This document shows, piece after piece, positions 1 to 5,181 of a stretch of 5,181 bases of DNA. The notes beneath the pieces were generated by a model that ran no database searches, was not told the origin of the DNA, and was given only the letters and a program-made list of their open reading frames with translations. Within the stretch, counting starts at the first letter, position 1, and each line of letters starts with the position of its first letter. Source of the DNA: Candidatus Saccharibacteria bacterium CG10_big_fil_rev_8_21_14_0_10_47_8 (GTDB taxonomy: Bacteria; Patescibacteriota; Saccharimonadia; Saccharimonadales; UBA10212); the NCBI GenBank assembly GCA_002793885.1, contig PFEG01000042.1, positions 1-5,181 on the forward strand, read 5' to 3'. A program made the translations under genes and the position numbers.

Positions 1-34
1 TCTTCGTGGTTTAGCGTGGCTTGGCAGAGGCGGC
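1..34. repeat. Left arm of a 34-bp perfect inverted repeat bracketing the cassette
   Basis: Positions 1-34 are the exact reverse complement of 5097-5130; the match fails at position 35 (t against g). The repeat may extend left, because the window begins inside it. The two arms enclose the whole target/toxin-antitoxin/RT/TR/avd block, and the right arm starts two bases after the avd stop codon. It could be the terminal repeat of a mobile or invertible unit, a dispersed genomic repeat, or a contig-end artefact. No transposase or recombinase gene is visible inside. Confidence 0.85.
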
Positions 35-68
35 TACGGTTACACTTTAGGGCAACAACATAAAACGC

Positions 69-98
69 TTGCATTACAGTACTAACATAAGCGATAAT
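69..98 (+). promoter_or_regulatory. Candidate sigma70-type promoter of the target gene
   Basis: A TTGCAT hexamer (69-74) is followed after 18 nt by GATAAT (93-98) in the AT-rich stretch 50-105. It is the best -35/-10 pair seen upstream of the target gene on this strand. Transcription would start near 105 and leave a leader of about 230 nt. A short CGCTT/AAGCG dyad (66-70 and 89-93) overlaps both boxes and could be an operator, but this is only inference. Confidence 0.45.
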
Positions 99-134
99 AG
101 TCAGTAATCGGCTACGGTCGTGGAGTTTATCCAA

Positions 135-221
135 ATGAAAATTACAAACAACGCTCAAGCGAGCGTCAAAACCCAAAAACCCGGGCGAAGCTTCGTCTCT
201 CTCTCTCTCTCTCTCTCGTAA
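135..221 (+). CDS. Possible 28-codon leader ORF ending in a Ser-Leu run
   Basis: An ATG at 135 is preceded by GGAG (122-125) with a 9-nt spacer, and the frame is open for 28 codons to TAA at 219-221. It begins MKITNNAQASVKTQK and ends in alternating Ser/Leu encoded by the TC tract. Gain of one TC unit would move the frame past this stop and carry it to a TAA at 355-357 (about 74 codons), overlapping the target start out of frame. Such a uORF could affect target translation. It has no recognisable family and may be a chance ORF; the Shine-Dalgarno-like site is the only positive evidence. Confidence 0.2.
   Translation: MKITNNAQASVKTQKPGRSFVSLSLSLS
196..217 (+). repeat. (TC)11 dinucleotide tract
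   Basis: Eleven uninterrupted TC units follow directly after the palindrome CGAAGCTTCG. This is a simple sequence repeat of a length that can slip during replication. A longer tract of the same kind interrupts the RT gene at 3819-3863, also on the + strand and also near a copy of the 27-nt repeat. Confidence 0.95.
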
Positions 222-251
222 GCTGCGCCAGCTAAAACTAACTGCTGTCCA

Positions 252-278
252 AACCCCATACCAATTCGCTACGGGGCA
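252..278. repeat. 27-nt dispersed repeat, copy 1 (CCCCATA...TACGGGG)
   Basis: This copy matches 3767-3793 at 25 of 27 positions; the two differences are adjacent (AA here, GG in the RT copy) and fall in the loop of a dyad. The stem is CCCCATA with TACGGGG: one A/C mismatch on the + strand becomes a G-U wobble if the minus strand is transcribed, giving a 7-bp RNA hairpin with a 9-nt loop. It resembles a small REP-like palindromic element, though I recognise no named family. Confidence 0.75.
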
Positions 279-337
279 GGCCGGTTTTAGCGCCGCCAGC
301 CTTTTAGCCTTAGCGGTGAGGCTCAGGGTATCTAAAC

Positions 338-2512
338 ATGGATATCCAGCCAAATAATCCCCTGCCTCAGACTAGCGATATGACGACGCGTCCGCCCGCG
401 GAGTCTTACGCCTCTCCCGTAAGCCTAACTTCCGTTTATCCTCAAGTCCAGACACCTAAGCCCCGGGGCGGGGCTTTCCCTTGGCGGAAGCTACTATTTG
501 GCCTGGCGCTTATTGCACTGGTTGTTGGCGTGGTTACGCTAAGCAGCTCTGGCACTAACTCCAATATCAAGAGCCTGCAATCTCAAGTAGCGGCTCTGGA
601 GCAAAAGGCCAAAACCAACAACTTGTCGGTTGAAGACCTAAAAACCTTGGATAATCTTCAACAAGACGTTAAAGATCTGGGCATCAAGACAGATAACTTG
701 CCGGAAGATACCAAGACCGAGCTGGCCCAGCTCAAGGGGCGTCTGGACAAGCTGGAAACCACCACGGACGCGAACGGCCAGGATGGAGCAAATGGTACCA
801 ACGGCAATAACGGTCAAACCGGAGCCACCGGGGCAACCGGCGCCCAAGGAGCGCAGGGTGTTCCCGGTAGCAACGACTGCATCGGCGGCATTTGCGTCTC
901 CCGCCAAATCACTACTCCAGGCACTCAAGAAACCGGCAACATCAATATCTCTGGAACCGCTATTGCCGGTAGTTTTAGCGGTAATGGCAGCGCTGTTACC
1001 AACGTCGATGCCGCCTACCTAAACGGCTTTAACGCCGGATATTTCACTAGCGCCAGCAACCTTTCCTCCGGCACCCTCGCTAATGGCCGCCTCAGCGCCC
1101 AAGTTACCTTGCAGGGCAACACTTTCAATGGGGTCAGCCAGCTGGTGCAAACCACGGCTGGCGGGTTACTGCCAGTCCTTGACGGCTCTAATTTAACCAA
1201 CCTTAACGCCGCCCTGCTTAATGGCCAAGCCGCCGGTTACTACACTAATGCCACTAATATATCTTCCGGCACATTGAGCGATAGCCGCCTGTCTACTAAT
1301 GTTACTCTCCAAGGTAATACGTTTAATGGCGCGAGCCAGCTGGTGCAAACCACTGTCGGCGGAGCTTTGCCCACGCTTAGCGGCGTTAACCTAACGGCTC
1401 TCAACGCCAGCAATGTTGCCAGCGGCACGATTGCCGATGGCAGGTTGTCGGCTAACGTTGCCCTGCTTAACGGCACCGGCCCACAGACTTTCACCGGCAA
1501 CAATAAGTTTACCGGCACAGTGCTGGCCCAAAACACCGCTGATTCCACCGCGGCCTTCCAAATCCAAAACGCTACTGGAACCACTATTTTACTGAGTGCC
1601 GATACCACTACCGGTGTCATTACTATCGACACATTGAGCGTGACCAACAATCTGACGCTGGGCGGCAGCCTAACCTTTGGCACCAGCATCTCTGGCAGTT
1701 GCGGCGGTTTGACTAACTACGTCTGGGTACCGGGCAACGCCAAATTCGGCACTATGCCGGGTTTTTGCGTTATGAAGTACGAGGCCAAAGACGACGGCAG
1801 CGGCAATGCCGTATCCAACGCCAGTTCCGCGCCTTGGGTTAGCATTTCCCAGCGCATCGCCCAGGATAAAGCCTTTGCCGCCTGTGCCGGCTGCCACCTC
1901 ATCAGCGAAGCCGAATGGATGACCATCGCTACTGATGCGCTATGGGTAAATGCCAACTGGTGTCTGGCCGATGGTTCGGGCTGTGGTAATGCTCCCGGTA
2001 CGGCCAGCCGGTTTCTAGCCACCGGCCACCAGGACAACTCCCCAGCGGCGGCTCTGGCGGCCAGTGCCACCGACAGCGAGGCCTGCTACGGTACCGTTAC
2101 GGCTGGTGTTAACACCACCTGCGGCAGCGCCGGTACCCAAAAGCGCACTCTCACGCTGAGCAGCGGCGCGGTTATTTGGGATATCCCCGGCGACGTTTGG
2201 GAATGGACCAATAGCTGGATTATCGGCAACGAAGAACCCAACGACGCGGTCGACGGTTTTGCCTGGCACGAGTTTACGGCCATTATCAAATGGAAAGACC
2301 TTAACTATGCCAACCCCACCAACCGCGGCTGGAACTCTACCCAGCGTCTCGGCCAGATCAATACCGACGGCACCAGCACCAATAACACCTTATACGGCTT
2401 CCTACGCGGCGGCGTTTGGGGCAGTGGCACGACTGCTGGGGCGTTCGCGTTGAATCTGGACCTTGCGCCGACGCTTACCAGTGCTAGCGTTGGGTTCCGC
2501 GTCGCCAGGTAG
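338..2512 (+). CDS. DGR target protein: membrane-anchored fibre with C-terminal FGE/C-type-lectin-like variable domain
   Basis: The 724-residue protein is modular. Residues 1-50 are a Pro-rich, presumably cytoplasmic tail. Residues about 52-70 are one hydrophobic segment (LLFGLALIALVVGVVTL). Residues 75-141 are a heptad-like coiled coil. Residues 147-177 are collagen-like Gly-X-Y triplets (GATGATGAQGAQG). A Cys pair follows (DCIGGIC, 180-186). Residues 224-375 hold phage-fibre-like repeats in which SGTL-x-x-x-RLS-type motifs recur at about 244, 310 and 362. Residues 455-724 form an FGE-sulfatase/C-type-lectin-like domain, with LISEAEW (521-527), GDVWEWT (618-624), RGG-x-W (690-694) and terminal GFRVAR (719-724). 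The last 37 codons are the DGR variable repeat. By analogy with Mtd and TvpA-type DGR proteins it is an exposed ligand-binding adhesin whose binding surface is varied. The start has AGGG nine bases upstream. The ligand is unknown. Confidence 0.93.
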   Translation: MDIQPNNPLPQTSDMTTRPPAESYASPVSLTSVYPQVQTPKPRGGAFPWRKLLFGLALIALVVGVVTLSSSGTNSNIKSLQSQVAALEQKAKTNNLSVEDLKTLDNLQQDVKDLGIKTDNLPEDTKTELAQLKGRLDKLETTTDANGQDGANGTNGNNGQTGATGATGAQGAQGVPGSNDCIGGICVSRQITTPGTQETGNINISGTAIAGSFSGNGSAVTNVDAAYLNGFNAGYFTSASNLSSGTLANGRLSAQVTLQGNTFNGVSQLVQTTAGGLLPVLDGSNLTNLNAALLNGQAAGYYTNATNISSGTLSDSRLSTNVTLQGNTFNGASQLVQTTVGGALPTLSGVNLTALNASNVASGTIADGRLSANVALLNGTGPQTFTGNNKFTGTVLAQNTADSTAAFQIQNATGTTILLSADTTTGVITIDTLSVTNNLTLGGSLTFGTSISGSCGGLTNYVWVPGNAKFGTMPGFCVMKYEAKDDGSGNAVSNASSAPWVSISQRIAQDKAFAACAGCHLISEAEWMTIATDALWVNANWCLADGSGCGNAPGTASRFLATGHQDNSPAAALAASATDSEACYGTVTAGVNTTCGSAGTQKRTLTLSSGAVIWDIPGDVWEWTNSWIIGNEEPNDAVDGFAWHEFTAIIKWKDLNYANPTNRGWNSTQRLGQINTDGTSTNNTLYGFLRGGVWGSGTTAGAFALNLDLAPTLTSASVGFRVAR
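2399..2509 (+). repeat. DGR variable repeat (VR)
   Basis: This 111-nt block, codons 688-724 of the target gene, aligns without gaps to the template at 4412-4522 (offset 2013). Nineteen of the template's 31 adenines are replaced here, and only four of its 80 non-adenine positions. Thirteen residues differ from the template translation: L689, V693, G695, S696, T699, A704, D708, L709, L713, S715, A716, S717 and V718. Of ten AAT/AAC codons in the template, only the one at N706 is unchanged. The final 12 bases (CGCGTCGCCAGG) match exactly and abut the stop codon; they are the likely initiation-of-mutagenic-homing (IMH) core. Confidence 0.96.
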
Positions 2513-2516
2513 ACCC

Positions 2517-2544
2517 CGTCGTAAAAAGCTGGCTTTTTACGACG
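2517..2544 (+). promoter_or_regulatory. Perfect 12-bp hairpin just downstream of the VR (homing hairpin, possibly also a terminator)
   Basis: CGTCGTAAAAAG (2517-2528) and CTTTTTACGACG (2533-2544) are exact complements around CTGG; the stem can also be read as 13 bp with a 2-nt loop. It lies 4 nt after the target stop codon and 7 nt after the end of the VR. That is the position where known DGRs such as the Bordetella phage system carry a hairpin/cruciform that promotes target recognition. No strong T-run follows on the + strand, so pure terminator function is less likely, though it could stop transcription from either side. Confidence 0.85.
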
Positions 2545-2556
2545 ATCTGAACTCTA

Positions 2557-2575
2557 AAATCTTCCGGGTACCGGA
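2557..2575 (-). terminator. Weak candidate terminator downstream of the toxin gene
   Basis: Read on the minus strand, TCCGG-TAC-CCGGA (2575-2563) is followed by AGATTTTAG. The 5-bp stem and short, broken T-run make it a weak intrinsic terminator candidate for the toxin-antitoxin transcript, about 55 nt past the toxin stop. The strong hairpin at 2517-2544 lies further along and could serve instead. Confidence 0.25.
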
Positions 2576-2629
2576 GGCACCTCGCGGTTATTTATAAAAA
2601 GTAAGAAGGCAGGAATGACACAACAAAAA

Positions 2630-2899
2630 CTACCGGTACAACTGGGCGTGGGTCCCAACAGCCACAAAAAGAATCTTATTGCCATTGACCGGCTTGAAGT
2701 GCAAGCGCAGATCTCCGCCCGCGCTGATAGAAATATAGCCGCTCCATTTACCCTTGAGAGCGTGGACTCGCAATGATGGCCGCAAGGGGTTGCTTACGAA
2801 CTCTTCAATGGCGTCAATTGCCTTGTCGCGTTGTTTCTGGGGCAATTTCGCCAATTGCTTTTCAAAGTTACGGTGATAAACCGGAACCGGACGACTCAT
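2630..2899 (-). CDS. RelE/YafQ-family type II toxin (predicted mRNA interferase)
   Basis: The 89-residue protein has the length and layout of the RelE/ParE superfamily, closest in feel to YafQ/RelE-StbE toxins. It has an N-terminal helical hairpin rich in Lys/Arg (FEKQLAKLPQKQRDKAIDAI, about 12-31) followed by a beta-sheet half: HALKGKWSGYISIS (about 46-59), GDLRLHFK (61-68) and the C-terminal GTHAQLYR (82-89). The family's conserved Asp-Leu-Arg and terminal His/Tyr residues are present, so the toxin looks intact. Toxins of this family cut mRNA on the ribosome and are held inactive by the cognate antitoxin. Its start overlaps the antitoxin stop by 4 nt (ATGA), so the pair is translationally coupled. 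It is antiparallel to the DGR genes around it. The exact subfamily is not certain. Confidence 0.88.
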   Translation of the reverse strand: MSRPVPVYHRNFEKQLAKLPQKQRDKAIDAIEEFVSNPLRPSLRVHALKGKWSGYISISAGGDLRLHFKPVNGNKILFVAVGTHAQLYR

Positions 2900-3183
2900 T
2901 TTTTGCCGTTTATGTTACGCAAGTGGGCTATGGCGTCTTCGGCGTTGTCAAACGAAGTGATATTACGCCCCGCTTTATAATCTTTATCCACTTTCCGCAT
3001 AAGTTTCTCAAGATAAGGGGTTGGTTCAAGCTCGGGCTCTATGGTAATGCCCTCATCTGCCACCTTGAGTGCACTCATGCGCATCAAGTCGCTGATAGTA
3101 ATACCGTAGCTGTCTGCCATGCGCTGCAGGCGGCTTTTGACGTCTTGGGGGGCGTTAAAACTAATGGTCGTAGTCTTATTCAT
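2896..3183 (-). CDS. RelB/DinJ-like antitoxin (ribbon-helix-helix)
   Basis: The 95-residue protein begins MNKTTTISFNAPQDVKSRLQ, a typical ribbon-helix-helix start (beta strand TTISFNAP, then helix DVKSRLQRMADSYG, then ISDLMRMSALKV). It continues into an acidic, probably flexible C-terminal half (EPELEPTPYLEKL) that would wrap the toxin. It comes first in the two-gene operon and its TGA stop overlaps the toxin ATG. Such antitoxins bind a dyad in their own promoter; a perfect ATTGTAA/TTACAAT dyad lies upstream at 3203-3220. The TATTAT -10 sits only 7 nt before the ATG, so its mRNA may be leaderless. Assignment rests on pairing, fold-like pattern and length. Confidence 0.85.
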   Translation of the reverse strand: MNKTTTISFNAPQDVKSRLQRMADSYGITISDLMRMSALKVADEGITIEPELEPTPYLEKLMRKVDKDYKAGRNITSFDNAEDAIAHLRNINGKK

Positions 3184-3189
3184 ATATCT

Positions 3190-3220
3190 TATAATACATT
3201 AGATTGTAACGGATTACAAT
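3190..3220. promoter_or_regulatory. Divergent promoter/operator between antitoxin and RT
   Basis: On the minus strand TTGTAA (3219-3214), a 17-nt spacer and TATTAT (3196-3191) form a good promoter for the antitoxin-toxin operon. The dyad ATTGTAA-cgga-TTACAAT (3203-3220) covers its -35 and is the natural operator for the ribbon-helix-helix antitoxin. On the + strand a perfect TATAAT (3190-3195) overlaps the same -10 and could serve the RT gene starting at 3226, though no good -35 is seen. With only 42 nt between the two start codons, antitoxin binding here would be expected to affect RT transcription too. Confidence 0.6.
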
Positions 3221-3225
3221 AGTTT

Positions 3226-4379
<1,154 letters not shown>

Positions 4380-4411
4380 TGACTACGGGCAACGTGAATA
4401 TATGACGCGCG

Positions 4412-4522
4412 TTCAAACGCGGCGGCAATTGGAACAATGGCACGAATGCTGGAGCGTTCACGCTGAATCTGAACAATGCGCCGACGAATACCAATACGAA
4501 TATTGGGTTTCGCGTCGCCAGG
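4412..4522 (+). repeat. DGR template repeat (TR)
   Basis: This non-coding, adenine-loaded copy matches the VR across 111 nt. In the VR frame it reads RGGNWNNGTNAGAFTLNL and on to GFRVAR, with ten Asn AAT/AAC codons placed where the target's variable residues fall, the classic TR design that gives wide amino acid choice without stop codons. It begins at the shared TTC (4412-4414) and ends at CGCGTCGCCAGG (4511-4522), the counterpart (IMH*) of the VR's 3' end. The last mismatch is T here (4510) against C in the VR (2497), separating the two ends as in known IMH/IMH* pairs. It lies between RT and avd. Confidence 0.96.
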
Positions 4523-4563
4523 AGCTTCAAGCTCCACCAGAAGCTGGGTTTACTGGTTTCTGG
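4521..4563 (+). other. Hairpins immediately 3' of the TR
   Basis: GGAGCT-TCA-AGCTCC (4521-4535) starts on the last two bases of the TR. It is followed by CCAGAA (4537-4542) pairing with TTCTGG (4558-4563), or alternatively CCAG-AAG-CTGG (4537-4547). The position directly after the template suggests RNA structure that positions the RT for priming or delimits the copied segment. Confidence 0.5.
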
Positions 4564-4644
4564 CTGCAAGAATGGCGGTCAACCATGGTTGCCGCCAGCG
4601 TGCATTAAGAAGATCTCCCGTTTGCGCTGTCCGAGCCTAGATGT

Positions 4645-4725
4645 CCTGGTTTACCAGGCATTGACTAAATATGATAGCTGGGGGCGAATACTCCGCATCC
4701 GTGGACTTTCGCCCGCGGCGTTTTT
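4645..4725 (+). other. Two further dyads and a T-run before avd
   Basis: CCTGGT-TT-ACCAGG (4645-4658) and GGGCGAA (4682-4688) pairing with TTCGCCC (4708-4714) lie in the TR-avd interval. The second overlaps a small CGCC-CGC-GGCG stem (4710-4720) followed directly by TTTTT (4721-4725), which could act as a weak terminator or attenuator for the template RNA ahead of avd. The two pairings are mutually exclusive. Confidence 0.35.
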
Positions 4726-4729
4726 AGGA
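4726..4729 (+). promoter_or_regulatory. Ribosome binding site of avd
   Basis: AGGA at 4726-4729 stands 8 nt before the ATG at 4738 and supports that start. It directly follows the T-run of the preceding hairpin, so structure there could control access to it. Confidence 0.6.
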
Positions 4730-4737
4730 TTGCGGCC

Positions 4738-5094
4738 ATGAACAAGCTGATTGTTTTTCGTAAGACTTACGAGTACTTGTTTTGGCTCAAGCCCGCCGTG
4801 GAGCGTTTTGCCAAAGTCCATAAATACAGCCTGGGAGCAGAGCTGCAAAGCAGCGCGCTGAATTTACTGAAACTGGTTGTGAAAGCTAATTATTCCGAGG
4901 TTAAGGCGCCGGTTGTCGGCGAAGCGCTGGTTGAATATGAGATTCAGCGCGTGTTTGTGCGCTTGGCTTTTGAATACAAACTGCTCAGCCCGCGGCAGTT
5001 TGAGTTTGCCAGCGGCAAACTGGACGAAATCGGCCGCCTCCTGCGCGGCTGGAAACGGCAAGCTGCGCTACAAACCGCGGCGGCCGGGTCTTGA
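4738..5094 (+). CDS. avd: Avd-like DGR accessory variability determinant
   Basis: The 118-residue, basic, almost wholly helical protein fits the Avd/23S-rRNA-intervening-sequence four-helix-bundle family. Four helical stretches are visible: about residues 3-27 (LIVFRKTYEYLFWLKPAVERFA), 31-52 (SLGAELQSSALNLLKLVVKANY), 57-82 (KAPVVGEALVEYEIQRVFVRLAFEYK), and 85-110 (SPRQFEFASGKLDEIGRLLRGWKR). In the Bordetella phage system Avd forms a positively charged pentameric barrel that binds the RT and is needed for template use and homing; the Lys/Arg content here fits that. It lies downstream of the TR, and its TGA stop is two bases before the right inverted-repeat arm. Context with RT, TR and VR makes the assignment firm although the sequence is diverged. 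Confidence 0.9.
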   Translation: MNKLIVFRKTYEYLFWLKPAVERFAKVHKYSLGAELQSSALNLLKLVVKANYSEVKAPVVGEALVEYEIQRVFVRLAFEYKLLSPRQFEFASGKLDEIGRLLRGWKRQAALQTAAAGS

Positions 5095-5096
5095 CC

Positions 5097-5130
5097 GCCG
5101 CCTCTGCCAAGCCACGCTAAACCACGAAGA
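5097..5130. repeat. Right arm of the 34-bp perfect inverted repeat
   Basis: This is the exact reverse complement of positions 1-34. It starts immediately after the avd stop codon, so the cassette's last gene and the repeat abut. The DNA beyond it (5131-5181) shows no gene. Confidence 0.85.
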
Positions 5131-5151
5131 CCGCGTTCTTTGTGGGTCTTC
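5126..5151 (+). terminator. Hairpin after avd, candidate transcription stop
   Basis: GAAGACC (5126-5132) pairs with GGTCTTC (5145-5151) around a 12-nt loop. It overlaps the end of the inverted repeat and lies about 30 nt past the avd stop. No T-run follows, so the terminator role is weak. Confidence 0.25.
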
Positions 5152-5181
5152 TACGCTTGGCACCGCACCGGGCAAACCGGC

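Larger units (their letters stand above)
99..337 (+). other. Hairpin-rich untranslated leader of the target gene
   Basis: This stretch contains no long gene but several compact dyads: ACGCTC/GAGCGT with a 4-nt loop (151-166), the palindrome CGAAGCTTCG (186-195), AGCTG/CAGCT with a 3-nt loop (221-233), the CCCC/GGGG dyad inside the 27-nt repeat (254-276), and AGCCT/AGGCT (306-323). It also carries a (TC)11 tract. A short AGGG (325-328) nine bases before the ATG at 338 is the likely ribosome binding site. The density of dyads suggests a structured 5' leader or a pile-up of small mobile repeats. Confidence 0.5.
4380..4737 (+). ncRNA. Non-coding region carrying the template RNA of the DGR
   Basis: The 358 bases between the RT stop and the avd start carry the template repeat (4412-4522) and at least four dyads, and show no convincing gene. 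Reading frames across it are shadows of the TR. By analogy with characterised DGRs, the transcribed TR plus flanking sequence is the RNA template bound by RT and Avd. A TATAAA at 4340-4345 inside the RT 3' end could be a -10 for it, without a good -35; read-through from the RT promoter is equally plausible. The RNA ends are not defined by the sequence. Confidence 0.7.

Noticed and set aside
186..217. Possible CRISPR-like or tandem array in the leader
   Set aside because: The repetition is a plain dinucleotide tract next to a 10-bp palindrome, with no spaced direct repeats.
1240..1689. 149-codon minus-strand ORF inside the target gene, plus several similar antisense ORFs
   Set aside because: They lie opposite a clearly domain-structured coding sequence rich in Gly/Ala/Thr codons, which keeps the antisense frames open by composition. 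No family pattern or ribosome site supports them.
2773..3222. 149-codon + strand ORF opposite the toxin-antitoxin pair
   Set aside because: The minus strand carries two recognisable, overlapping toxin and antitoxin genes with their own promoter; this frame is the complement and resembles nothing known.

Overview
The window holds a nearly complete diversity-generating retroelement (DGR). On the + strand, in order, are a large surface/fibre-type target gene with a 3' variable repeat (VR), a hairpin just after the VR, a divergently oriented RelE/RelB-type toxin-antitoxin pair, a DGR-type reverse transcriptase (RT), the template repeat (TR) in non-coding DNA, and an Avd-like accessory gene. TR and VR are co-linear over 111 nt. 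They differ at 19 of the TR's 31 adenines but at only 4 of its 80 other bases, which is the signature of adenine-specific mutagenic retrohoming.

Region by region: 1-34 is one arm of a perfect inverted repeat whose other arm is 5097-5130. 35-337 is a hairpin-rich leader with a plausible promoter, a (TC)11 tract and one copy of a dispersed 27-nt repeat. 338-2512 is the target protein: cytoplasmic N-terminus, one membrane segment, coiled coil, collagen-like Gly-X-Y segment, fibre repeats, and a C-terminal FGE-sulfatase/C-type-lectin-like domain ending in the VR. 2517-2544 is the VR-proximal hairpin. 2630-3183 (minus) is the toxin-antitoxin operon, with a dyad operator facing the RT. 3226-4379 is the RT, split into two frames by a 44-nt (CT)22 tract. 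4380-4737 carries the TR and several hairpins. 4738-5094 is avd.

The most unusual feature is the state of the RT. As assembled it is frameshifted exactly at the CT tract, between the catalytic-Asp motif and the IGNLTSQ/YMDD half. Two different events would restore it. One is loss of a single CT unit (or gain of two), which makes the tract a possible on/off switch for the mutagenesis machinery. The other is precise removal of a 77-bp segment bounded by an 8-bp direct repeat (GGGCTGGA), which suggests an insertion. An assembly error in tract length is a serious alternative. A second CT-type tract and a second copy of the 27-nt repeat lie in the leader of the target gene, so the same kind of repeat has touched both functional ends of the system.

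The organism cannot be fixed from this window. DGRs with a membrane-anchored, FGE-fold target and an IGNLTSQ-type RT are common in Patescibacteria (CPR) and related uncultivated bacteria, and this fits, but it is inference. TGA ends both the antitoxin and avd frames, which argues against lineages that read TGA as glycine.
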